Virus record (IMG/VR): IMGVR_UViG_3300010885_083408
Coordinates: 1 to 46,529 of that record
Source: a virus
Direction: 5' to 3' (one strand)
Length of the DNA: 46,529 nucleotides
The notes beneath the pieces are model-generated. The model searched no databases. It worked only from the letters and a program-made list of their open reading frames with translations, and was not told the origin of the DNA. Positions 1-6,182 of the stretch are shown one piece after another. A program made the position numbers and the translations under genes. Position 1 is the first letter of the stretch. Every line of letters starts with the position of its first letter.

Positions 1-1439
1 CTTGACACTCCGGTTTGCCACCAGTTCATGCGTTTCCAGTTGGCATCGTCGGCCTTTTGATCAATCTGTAGATCGTTGCCTTTTTCATCCTTGCCAACAC
101 CCAGAGCACCTGCGCCATAATCAACTGCGCGTCCAGCTCCATACATGATGGCTGCTGGAACCGCATAGCTGGCAGCCCCTTTGATGAAGTTGCCGGCCTT
201 GCTTAATACTCCACCCGTGGCCGCGCCAGGTATGCCGGGTTTGCCCTTACCGCCGCCAAGAAAATCTGGCAGGAGATCCATCAGTGTGTCCAACAGTCCT
301 GGCTCTTTCTTGGCCTCTGCAGTAGCAGCACCCGCGGCTCCTGCTGCATCCTTGGGTGTGGCTCTGTCGCCCGAGCTTCCATACAAGGGTGTGCCTGGTG
401 CTGTTGCTGGCGGAGCGGTTCCTGTAAGATTGACCTTGCCAGCTCTGATGTTGATGACATTGGCAGCTATGTTTCCCAGCGGTGATGCACTGGCCGCGCG
501 TGACATTCTGGCAGCCGTGGCATCGCTGGTCAACTTGATCTTGGGCTCTGTCTTGGCTGGTGCAAAGGTGGTGAAGGCTTTGAGTCCTTCATAGGCTCGA
601 TTGGCAAGCCCTTTGTTTTCACCCGGATCGTTGAATTTAGCAATGCCCGCAGCCCAGCGTGGATCTCTGTGTTTGTCAACATAGTCCAGAGCTCGGTTGC
701 CGGCCATGTCGGCCAGCAGAGTGCCTGCGCCGGCCAGCCGACCCATTTTAGAATCTTCAATCTTGGCATAGCGACCATCGGGTCCACGTATCTTGCTGCC
801 ACGACCTGAGTCGTCTTGACGATATCCTGCTTTAAGTACACTGGCTTTACCAACCAGGGCATCCAGAGCATCCCAGATGCCGGCCAGTTTGCTTTCTCGG
901 CCCTTGGTTTCGGCATTGAGTTTGTCGATATCTTCATTGCCACGAGTAGATAAATTTTCGCCTCGAACTACTCCACGCTCCATGGTGCTTTTTAGCAGTA
1001 TGGTTTCGCCAATCTTCTTGACACGCTCCTGTGTCTCCGTGGGCATGCGTTCGGTGCGTCTTGAAGCTTCTGTACCCTGTTCCTGATCCTGCTGAGGCTG
1101 TTGTTCGGCGCCTCCAACGATCTGCAGCAGGGGTTTGCGGTCTGGTTTGGGTGCAGAACCATCGGCATTTTTAGTAACATCAATGAGCTGTTTGACTGCC
1201 TTGGTGGTTTCCTTGGCTTGGTCTCTGATGTCCTCCAGGGTCTCCTGATTGATGACATCTTGTTTAATCTGTTGCTGTGCACTGACTCCCAGATTGTCGC
1301 GAATCTGCTCCAGACGCTGAATAACTTCATGAGCCTGGGCTCGTTGTTTGTCGTCCAGATCCGAACGCTTCAGCATCTGATACTGAGCGTCCAGGAGTTC
1401 TTCCAGCGTCAGTGGTTGTGATTTTTTAGCAGTTGCCAT
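1..1439 (-). CDS. Large virion protein, N-terminal part; candidate tail tape measure protein (partial)
   Basis: The frame is open from an ATG at 1439 to the window edge, giving 479 visible codons of a longer protein. Residues 1-100 are charged and helix-forming (MATAKKSQPLTLEELLDAQY...), followed by a Gln-rich linker near residues 110-120. An Ala/Gly-rich hydrophobic stretch with AASYAVPAAIMYGAGRAV lies near residues 418-440 and could insert in a membrane. The start is 2 bases after the holin stop, so it is the last visible gene of the leftward unit. A long helical protein with hydrophobic segments, downstream of the gp26/gp51 pair, fits a tape measure, which sets tail length and is ejected with the DNA. 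Tape measures of related phages may also carry a lytic domain in the unseen C-terminus. I see no direct sequence match to T4 gp29, so the function rests on context and composition. Confidence 0.5.
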   Translation of the reverse strand, partial: MATAKKSQPLTLEELLDAQYQMLKRSDLDDKQRAQAHEVIQRLEQIRDNLGVSAQQQIKQDVINQETLEDIRDQAKETTKAVKQLIDVTKNADGSAPKPDRKPLLQIVGGAEQQPQQDQEQGTEASRRTERMPTETQERVKKIGETILLKSTMERGVVRGENLSTRGNEDIDKLNAETKGRESKLAGIWDALDALVGKASVLKAGYRQDDSGRGSKIRGPDGRYAKIEDSKMGRLAGAGTLLADMAGNRALDYVDKHRDPRWAAGIAKFNDPGENKGLANRAYEGLKAFTTFAPAKTEPKIKLTSDATAARMSRAASASPLGNIAANVINIRAGKVNLTGTAPPATAPGTPLYGSSGDRATPKDAAGAAGAATAEAKKEPGLLDTLMDLLPDFLGGGKGKPGIPGAATGGVLSKAGNFIKGAASYAVPAAIMYGAGRAVDYGAGALGVGKDEKGNDLQIDQKADDANWKRMNWWQTGVS

Positions 1440-1441
1440 GT

Positions 1442-1867
1442 TTAATCGTCTCGATGTCTAGGATTGGGAATTGGATCGGGCAGTCCATCCGCGGCTACAG
1501 CTGGTCTGGGCGCGGGTGTAAAGGTTGGTCTGGGCACGGGCGCGGCCTGAGGAGCAAAAGTGGCCTGCGGTGTCAGACCAGGCTGGGGCATGTAGCCTGG
1601 AGTAGTTGCGCCGCCCAGCTTCTCCTGCGTTCTACCATAGGCTGCAATGCCCAGTACAGCACCCATGGCTAAGTGAAACAGTCCTGCGCCCTGCAGTGTC
1701 AGAGGTTGCCATTGCGATGAAACATTGCCATGTGTCAGAGCCTGCAGCAGACTCCAGGCCACTGGCGCCAGAACAAAATCAAAGAAACAGACAAACATGT
1801 ACATCCAGCCCATCATGGGGCGCCACTTGTTGTTCATCCAGTCTTCTTTTTTCATGGTCTGCGTCAT
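1442..1867 (-). CDS. Holin-like membrane protein (GTA holin 3TM type)
   Basis: This 141-residue protein begins MTQTMKKEDWMNNKWRP. A hydrophobic segment follows at about residues 18-42 (MMGWMYMFVCFFDFVLAPVA) and a second near residues 63-78 (GLFHLAMGAVLGIAAYG). The WRP followed by a transmembrane helix resembles the gene-transfer-agent type holin family with up to three membrane segments. The C-terminal 60 residues are rich in Pro, Ala and Gln and end in charged residues (PRHRDD), as in many holins with cytosolic tails. Holins form inner-membrane lesions that let the lytic enzyme reach the wall. It lies 1 base after the gp51-like stop and 2 bases before the putative tape measure start, so it is co-transcribed with tail genes. 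No endolysin gene is adjacent. A structural membrane-contact role cannot be excluded. Confidence 0.6.
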   Translation of the reverse strand: MTQTMKKEDWMNNKWRPMMGWMYMFVCFFDFVLAPVAWSLLQALTHGNVSSQWQPLTLQGAGLFHLAMGAVLGIAAYGRTQEKLGGATTPGYMPQPGLTPQATFAPQAAPVPRPTFTPAPRPAVAADGLPDPIPNPRHRDD

Positions 1868-1868
1868 G

Positions 1869-2099
1869 TTAGCCTTTCTGTTGTAGTCTTTTATTTTCTT
1901 CTTCTAAGTGATTGACCAGCAGAGCTATGTAGATTTCCCTTTCCCAGGGCATCATGGATTCCAATTCAGTGAGGCTATATTTGTGATACTGCATTAAATT
2001 GAAATTGGTTTGATAATAATTAAACAGGCTTTCGTGGGAAAGGATTATCCGAAAAAACTTTGCATGCCCTCCAGTGTTACTGTGTTGTGTAGACTGCAT
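1869..2099 (-). CDS. gp51-like small baseplate/tail assembly ORF, possibly expressed by -1 frameshift from gp26
   Basis: The ORF from the first ATG is 76 residues, but its first 18 codons lie inside the end of gp26 in another frame and look unlike a protein N-terminus. The convincing part begins near ESLFNYYQTNFNLMQYHKYS and ends with MMPWEREIYIALL and the helical LEEENKRLQQKG. No good start with a ribosome binding site precedes that part; the only other ATG is internal, at 1994. The position directly after gp26 matches T4 gene 51, a hub-assembly factor, although the protein is far shorter than T4 gp51 (249 residues). A T6C slippery run just before the gp26 stop offers an alternative: production as a gp26-gp51 fusion, as in gpG/gpGT tail chaperones. 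I consider the C-terminal 60 residues real and the start unresolved. Confidence 0.6.
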   Translation of the reverse strand: MQSTQHSNTGGHAKFFRIILSHESLFNYYQTNFNLMQYHKYSLTELESMMPWEREIYIALLVNHLEEENKRLQQKG

Positions 2100-2740
2100 T
2101 CCTTGCAGTCCCAGTCTAGGTCATGCTTCAACACCGGCATGGTGGCAAAGAATTGTTCGATCTTGTCCAGGCTAGCTGGTGGCAGGCTTTCAACAAACTC
2201 AACAAGTTCAGCCACACTGTAGTCAGCGGCACTGTATTGTTCGTCGCCCTTCCAGATGCTGTCAATGCTGGTAGAGATTAGTCGAATAATGGCATCTACA
2301 TCGCGTTGCTGCAGCATGTCTTCGACTTCACGCATTCTGGGATAGCGCATCTTGACCAGCAGATCCTGGTCCAGCTCAATGGTGTTGCTGTGTTCTGCGG
2401 GTTTGTTTACTGCCACAGAGGTAATGTCCAGTGTGGCGTTGCTCTTGGCGCCGCATGGACAGGTCAGAGTCAGATCAACCTTTTCGCCCACACTGTGTGC
2501 GCGAATCTGCATGAACAGATATTCAACATCAAAGCTGGCCAGTTTTCTGGCATCAATCTTGCCCAGAGTGCAGGCCGAGATTACGCCTTCAATGGCTTCA
2601 ATCTGCTGCTCGGAACTTCCCGATGCAGCCATGAGCAGTTGTTTTTGTTCCTTGACCAAAAACGGACGAAACTTTATGGCTTCGCCGTTGCTGGGTAAAT
2701 TCACGGTGTGAATCGGTGTATCAAATACTGGTAAAGACAT
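2045..2740 (-). CDS. 26: gp26-like baseplate hub assembly protein (T4_baseplate family)
   Basis: This 231-residue protein begins MSLPVFDTPIHTVNLPSNG. It has the conserved FRPFLVKEQKQLLMA segment near residues 26-40 typical of the T4 gp26 family. A CPCG motif and a later CKEC pair (near residues 94-97 and 212-215) look like a small metal-binding element. Length is close to T4 gp26 (208). In T4, gp26 is needed for hub assembly and is present in few copies or absent from the mature tail, so it may act as a chaperone. The start is supported by AGGAGA ten bases upstream. The last codons AGT TTT TTC GGA TAA contain a -1 slippery heptamer leading into the gp51-like frame. It lies 25 bases after gp54 in the leftward unit. 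Confidence 0.8.
   Translation of the reverse strand: MSLPVFDTPIHTVNLPSNGEAIKFRPFLVKEQKQLLMAASGSSEQQIEAIEGVISACTLGKIDARKLASFDVEYLFMQIRAHSVGEKVDLTLTCPCGAKSNATLDITSVAVNKPAEHSNTIELDQDLLVKMRYPRMREVEDMLQQRDVDAIIRLISTSIDSIWKGDEQYSAADYSVAELVEFVESLPPASLDKIEQFFATMPVLKHDLDWDCKECSLHNTVTLEGMQSFFG
2051..2057 (-). other. Candidate -1 ribosomal frameshift site T TTT TTC
   Basis: In the gp26 frame the sequence reads AGT TTT TTC GGA TAA, so the heptamer T TTT TTC has the X XXY YYZ form with both tRNAs able to re-pair after slipping back one base. After the slip, translation continues CGG ATA ATC CTT into the gp51-like frame and gives a fusion of about 290 residues (230 from gp26 plus 60). I see no strong stimulatory hairpin within 40 bases downstream, which lowers certainty. 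Confidence 0.5.
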
Positions 2741-2765
2741 AGTTTAATTCTCCTGGTTAATAATT

Positions 2766-3458
2766 TTATCCACTTAATTGGCCAACGCCAAAACTTTGAC
2801 CATAGTCATTGGCAGTTTCTACTTCCTGGCCCGTGTAGTTGACTCGTTTGGGTCCGGGCGTAGCCACAGGCGGTGCATTGGGTTTTGACAGAGTTCTCAC
2901 TGGCTGAGGTGCAGCATCAGTAATGGCTGCATTCTGCCAGCGTCGATAGGTAAAGGTTACATTGAGTCGGCTTACTGTGTTGCCCTGGTTGTGATCCAGC
3001 TGCACAGGGTTGACTGCAATAGGATAGAGATCAATAAACTTTACCTTGTACATGTTCTGATCTTGTTCGTCAAGCTGAGCAATAGTCATACCGGTGCTTA
3101 AATAGTTGTCCTGATAGTAGGCTGTGTTGGCCACCGGGTCCACCACTCCATTGATCCAGTCGTCAAAAAATGTCTTGACTGTCATTTCGCGATCTAGATA
3201 GAACTGCACGCTCATGCTCTCGCCGCCGTATTCGGCAAAGTGTGGGTGCTGAGTTGGCGGACCAAAGATGCGTTGCTGGCTGGTGTTGATGCGTGACATG
3301 GGCAACTGACAGTTTTCTGCCATCATGCTGACCAGACGTACATTGCTGGTTTTGTTTACACACTTGGGTGCAATCACTACAACTTCAAAGCGGTTAGGCT
3401 TGGCCATACCACGGGCCAGCACCTCGGCTCTGAAATTTTCTAGTGTAAATGTTGACAT
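2766..3458 (-). CDS. 54: gp54-like baseplate tail tube initiator
   Basis: This 230-residue protein starts MSTFTLENFRAEVLARGMAK; an upstream in-frame ATG at 3545 would read through the preceding gene and is rejected. The chosen ATG shares one base with the previous stop (TAATG) and has CAGGAAA about ten bases ahead. It resembles T4 gp54 in three places: the N-terminal ENF...NRFEVV segment, the central SVQFYLDREMTVKTFFDDW followed by INGVVDP (T4 has a similar DWVNSVQDP), and the C-terminal VNPVQLDHNQ...VTFTYRRW strand pair. This is the tail-tube (gp19/gp54) fold. In T4, gp54 binds the hub and begins tube polymerisation with gp48. It is shorter than T4 gp54 (320) and ends in a Pro-rich tail. A variant tube subunit is the main alternative. 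Confidence 0.72.
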   Translation of the reverse strand: MSTFTLENFRAEVLARGMAKPNRFEVVVIAPKCVNKTSNVRLVSMMAENCQLPMSRINTSQQRIFGPPTQHPHFAEYGGESMSVQFYLDREMTVKTFFDDWINGVVDPVANTAYYQDNYLSTGMTIAQLDEQDQNMYKVKFIDLYPIAVNPVQLDHNQGNTVSRLNVTFTYRRWQNAAITDAAPQPVRTLSKPNAPPVATPGPKRVNYTGQEVETANDYGQSFGVGQLSG

Positions 3459-4033
3459 TAGATTAGTTTCCTGGATTGTTTCCAGACGCTGTCTTTGCTG
3501 GCGCCGTGGAATTGTTCTATGGGCATCATGCTGGCACTGAGCCACTGATCCTGCGGAATGTTCAAAAATCTACTCTGCACATGAGCATTGAGATAGTGTT
3601 TGACGCAGGCCTGCACACCGGTAAACTTGGAGCTGGCATTGAGTATGCTCCAGCTTATTTCTTGTCTGAGTCTAGGATCTGGGTTGTCATGAGTAACTTC
3701 AATGAGTGCGCCCATGAGTTTGAATCTCAGACCATAGGGCAGATAGTGTAGGTTCAATGCGTAGAATCCGTCTTGAACTTTGCGAAATGGAAACACCAGA
3801 GGCAGTGCATCCCAGTAGGGCAGGGTGTCCTTGTGCTTGGCATCGTATTGAAACAGATACAGCCCGCCGGGCGTGACGCGAGCCGATAGTTGCTTGCCCT
3901 GATTGCTCAACATGCTGGTAACGCCGGTGCGCATGCCACGTAGATTCTTGATCTGGCTCTGATACCAGGCCTGACTGCGTGACTGATCGCCGGCTTTGAT
4001 GCTGAGGTCTTTGAATGGATTATAGGTGGCCAT
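3458..4033 (-). CDS. Conserved T4-like phage protein of unknown function between gp4 and gp54
   Basis: This 191-residue protein starts MATYNPFKDLSIKAGDQSRS. An ATG five codons upstream (4048) is possible, but it would make the late-promoter octamer coding, so I prefer 4033. It has no signal peptide or membrane segment. Conserved-looking parts are GGLYLFQYDAKHKDTLPYWD near residues 58-77, a hydrophobic LPLVFPF and LNLHYLPYGLRFKLMG, and a C-terminal basic helix. I have an impression of similar proteins in T4-like cyanophages next to gp4, but I do not recognise an established function. The T4 neighbours gp2 (DNA end protector) and gp53 are not matched by sequence, and gp53 is found elsewhere here (5677). 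The position suggests head completion or tail-hub assembly. It overlaps the gp54 start by one base. Confidence 0.7.
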   Translation of the reverse strand: MATYNPFKDLSIKAGDQSRSQAWYQSQIKNLRGMRTGVTSMLSNQGKQLSARVTPGGLYLFQYDAKHKDTLPYWDALPLVFPFRKVQDGFYALNLHYLPYGLRFKLMGALIEVTHDNPDPRLRQEISWSILNASSKFTGVQACVKHYLNAHVQSRFLNIPQDQWLSASMMPIEQFHGASKDSVWKQSRKLI

Positions 4034-4037
4034 GATA

Positions 4038-4490
4038 TTATTTATCAAGTCCTAGTTCGGTTTCCGTGATAATCTGGAATTTCCAGCCTCGGTCTTCGCA
4101 GAACTCCGTGGCATTTTTCCACTTGCTCTGGTTAACACCCCAGGTCATGACTTCCTCGACATAGCGTTTGGTGACTCGGTCGGGTTTGGTGGGCGGCCGT
4201 GTAAACTTGCTGGGCTTGATCTCTATGAGATACTTCTGAGTTTTACCGGTCTTGTCACGTATCTTGACATAGAAGTCCACAAAGTATCTGTGAATTCTTT
4301 TATCCACTGGTGATAAATAGGGTATAATGTATTCTTCACTGCCCCATTCCAGCACTGAATCGTTGGTATCGCACCATTTCATGAACTTGAGTTCCCATAG
4401 ACTGCGATATATCACACGTGTTGGGTCGCCAGCGTATTTGCTGGGATTATCGACCGTGTATCGGCCCTTGTAAGTTTTAGTTGAATACAT
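4038..4490 (-). CDS. 4: gp4 head completion protein (PD-(D/E)XK nuclease-like)
   Basis: At 150 residues it equals T4 gp4 (also called gp50/gp4) in length. The YRSLWELKFMKWCD motif near residues 28-41 supplies a Glu, and RYFVDFYVKI with YLIEIKPSK (near residues 68-95) gives the D...ExK core of the PD-(D/E)XK nuclease fold. T4 gp4 acts after DNA packaging to complete the head so tails can join; whether it cuts DNA in vivo is less clear. It is the first gene of the leftward unit, divergent from gp48. A late promoter octamer lies on the same strand about 34 bases upstream. Its last codons GAT AAA TAA also form the promoter octamer of the next gene. Confidence 0.88.
   Translation of the reverse strand: MYSTKTYKGRYTVDNPSKYAGDPTRVIYRSLWELKFMKWCDTNDSVLEWGSEEYIIPYLSPVDKRIHRYFVDFYVKIRDKTGKTQKYLIEIKPSKFTRPPTKPDRVTKRYVEEVMTWGVNQSKWKNATEFCEDRGWKFQIITETELGLDK
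4039..4046 (-). promoter_or_regulatory. T4-type late promoter octamer GATAAATA, leftward
   Basis: GATAAATA on the minus strand matches the T4 late consensus TATAAATA in seven of eight positions. It sits at the end of gp4, exactly five bases before the ATG at 4033. With T4 spacing the transcript would begin at or next to the A of the ATG, so it would be leaderless. Confidence 0.5.
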
Positions 4491-4498
4491 GATAAATA
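4491..4498 (+). promoter_or_regulatory. T4-type late promoter octamer GATAAATA, rightward, ahead of gp48
   Basis: The octamer lies in the short divergent gap between gp4 and gp48, 31 bases before the gp48 ATG. A leader of about 25 bases containing CTAGGA (a likely ribosome binding site near 4514-4519) would result. It would drive the gp48-gp53-hub unit. Confidence 0.65.
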
Positions 4499-4524
4499 AA
4501 CGGTAAACCTTTTCTAGGATCGAC

Positions 4525-4532
4525 TATTTATG
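4525..4532 (-). promoter_or_regulatory. T4-type late promoter octamer CATAAATA, leftward, ahead of gp4
   Basis: CATAAATA on the minus strand overlaps the gp48 start codon and points towards gp4, 34 bases upstream of its ATG. It faces the rightward octamer at 4491-4498, so the two predicted transcripts would overlap at their 5' ends. Confidence 0.55.
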
Positions 4533-5675
4533 GCCACCAAACCAATTAGCAATGAAGCTCTCAAGCCCAAGGAGTTTGGGAGAACCGGAGGCACGGCTCT
4601 GCTGGATCAAAACAATCAGGCCGAGGGTAATCTCAAATATAATGTCGGGGGTCTGACCTATCCCTTGAATGCCGGCGGTGCTGAATATCCACACTATGCT
4701 GTATTCTTCATCAACATACGTGGCAAGAGCAAGTACAAGAAAGACTACAAGACAGTAGAAGTCAGTGCAGCTGGCCAGAATCGCGGCAATGCCACCACCT
4801 TTCAAAACAATGCCAACACAGTAGCCACCATAGCTGGCACACTGGGTGGAGCCGCGTATGGAGCCAATGTTGCAGCCAAGGTGCTGGCCAACTCTGGCAA
4901 AACCGTGAGCGGCAAAGCAGCGCTTATTGGACTGGGTGCTGGCGCACTGACGGGTGGTATTATTGGAGGAACCGCAGCCAATGCCGCGGCCAATGCCCTG
5001 TTTACTCCAGACACCACGCACAGAATTGACAGCAGCATCATGCTGGCCATCAATGAAAGACCCAGTGTAAGCTATCATGCCACCTACGAGGGCAAGGATC
5101 TGGGCATGCTGGGAGCTCTGCTGGCCGGCGGTACCAGTGCCGTGGACAGTACACGCATGGATTTTGCCGCGGGTGCAGTTCGTGGCATGCTGCAGAATGT
5201 AGCACAGATTCCCTCGGGTATTGTCAATGCCATGGGCGGCAACATCGATGTAAATGCTCTGGCCAGCTTTGGCACTGGCATGGCACAGAATCCATTTCGT
5301 GAACAGATATTTCAGAATGTGCAGACTCGTACCTTTAGATTTGACTACAAGTTTTTGCCACGCAGTACCGCGGAACGAGATGCAGTGCAGAAAATTCTTA
5401 GAATGTTTCGTTTCCACATGCATCCCGAGCTGGCAGCCGATGGTTTGTTCTACATCTATCCCAGCGACTTTGACATTGTCTACTACTACAAGGGCAAGGA
5501 AAATCCCTACATCAACAAGATTTCAACCTGTGTGCTGGAAGACATGAAGGTAGACTATGGTGGTTCACAGCAGTTCAGCAGTTTTGCCGACGGCAGTCCC
5601 ACAGAAATCAACATGAGTCTGAGCTTTGTAGAAAAAGAAGTGCTGACCAAAGAACGCGTCAACATAGGATACTAA
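4530..5675 (+). CDS. 48: gp48-like baseplate tail tube cap
   Basis: This 381-residue protein begins MATKPISNEALKPKEFGRTG. The N-terminal part has the YAVFFINIRGKSKYK segment. The C-terminal half has TFRFDYKFLPRSTAERDAVQ, then FRFHMHPE and IYPSDFDIVYYY, which are hallmarks of the gp48 family in T4-like phages of aquatic bacteria. T4 gp48 (364 residues) caps the baseplate hub above gp54 and seeds the tail tube. Residues 92-155 form an unusual Gly/Ala-rich hydrophobic stretch (IAGTLGGAAYGANVAAKVL, then GLGAGALTGGIIGG) that resembles glycine-zipper membrane segments. It is the first rightward gene, with gp53 starting one base after its stop. Confidence 0.82.
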   Translation: MATKPISNEALKPKEFGRTGGTALLDQNNQAEGNLKYNVGGLTYPLNAGGAEYPHYAVFFINIRGKSKYKKDYKTVEVSAAGQNRGNATTFQNNANTVATIAGTLGGAAYGANVAAKVLANSGKTVSGKAALIGLGAGALTGGIIGGTAANAAANALFTPDTTHRIDSSIMLAINERPSVSYHATYEGKDLGMLGALLAGGTSAVDSTRMDFAAGAVRGMLQNVAQIPSGIVNAMGGNIDVNALASFGTGMAQNPFREQIFQNVQTRTFRFDYKFLPRSTAERDAVQKILRMFRFHMHPELAADGLFYIYPSDFDIVYYYKGKENPYINKISTCVLEDMKVDYGGSQQFSSFADGSPTEINMSLSFVEKEVLTKERVNIGY

Positions 5676-5676
5676 C

Positions 5677-6180
5677 ATGTACTTTGAAAAATTTCCTTTA
5701 ATACGTTATAGTCTGGATGGTGGGCTAACTACATTCCTGATGACCGATTTCTTTCGTCGAGTCAAGGCTGACCGAATCAACATTCAAAGTAGTCTGGCCT
5801 ACGACGAGTATGATGTTCATCAAGGCGAGACACCAGAAATACTGGCCGACAAGCTCTATGGAGATTCTAATTTTCACTGGGTCATACTGATTGCCAATGA
5901 AATAATTGATCCACGCTGGGACTGGCCCTTGGATGAAGTCATATTAAAACGATATGTAGAAGACAAATACGGCCTGGCCAACATCTATGCCACACATCAC
6001 TATGAAAATGCCGCGGGCGATGTAGTGCATAGCAGCTATGTCTTGACCAAGACTGCAGTAAATAACTATGAATATGAAATTATTAAAAACGAAGCCAAGC
6101 GCAGAATCAGTGTAATTAAACCTCAGTATTTGAATGCTTTTGTAACAAATTTTACAAAAGCCATACAGGCAGGTAACTAA
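5677..6180 (+). CDS. 53: gp53 baseplate wedge subunit
   Basis: At 167 residues it is a little shorter than T4 gp53 (196). It begins MYFEKFPLIRYSLDGG and carries the family signature GETPEILADKLYGDSNFHWV followed by ILIANEIIDPRWDWPL near residues 50-87; T4 has the similar RPEELANAIYGNPQLYWVLL followed by NDNYDPYYGW. gp53 is a wedge component that helps join wedges around the hub. The C-terminal part has RRISVIKPQYLNAFVTNF, parallel to the T4 IKIIAKSDINSFMNDL end. It is tightly packed between gp48 and the hub gene, consistent with one transcript from the 4491 promoter. Confidence 0.9.
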   Translation: MYFEKFPLIRYSLDGGLTTFLMTDFFRRVKADRINIQSSLAYDEYDVHQGETPEILADKLYGDSNFHWVILIANEIIDPRWDWPLDEVILKRYVEDKYGLANIYATHHYENAAGDVVHSSYVLTKTAVNNYEYEIIKNEAKRRISVIKPQYLNAFVTNFTKAIQAGN

Positions 6181-6182
6181 AC

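Noticed and set aside
3459-3545. Upstream extension of gp54 to an earlier ATG
   Set aside because: The added 29 residues overlap the preceding gene in another frame. MSTFTLENF fits the gp54 N-terminus and has a ribosome binding site.
4312-4319. GATAAATA on the plus strand inside gp4, resembling a late promoter
   Set aside because: It lies in the reverse-oriented gp4 coding region, about 210 bases before gp48. On the coding strand it simply encodes YLS, and a better placed octamer is present at 4491.
4524-5423. Long antisense ORF of 299 codons opposite gp48
   Set aside because: It lies wholly opposite gp48, is rich in His, Cys and Ile as reverse-frame shadows are, and has no ribosome binding site.
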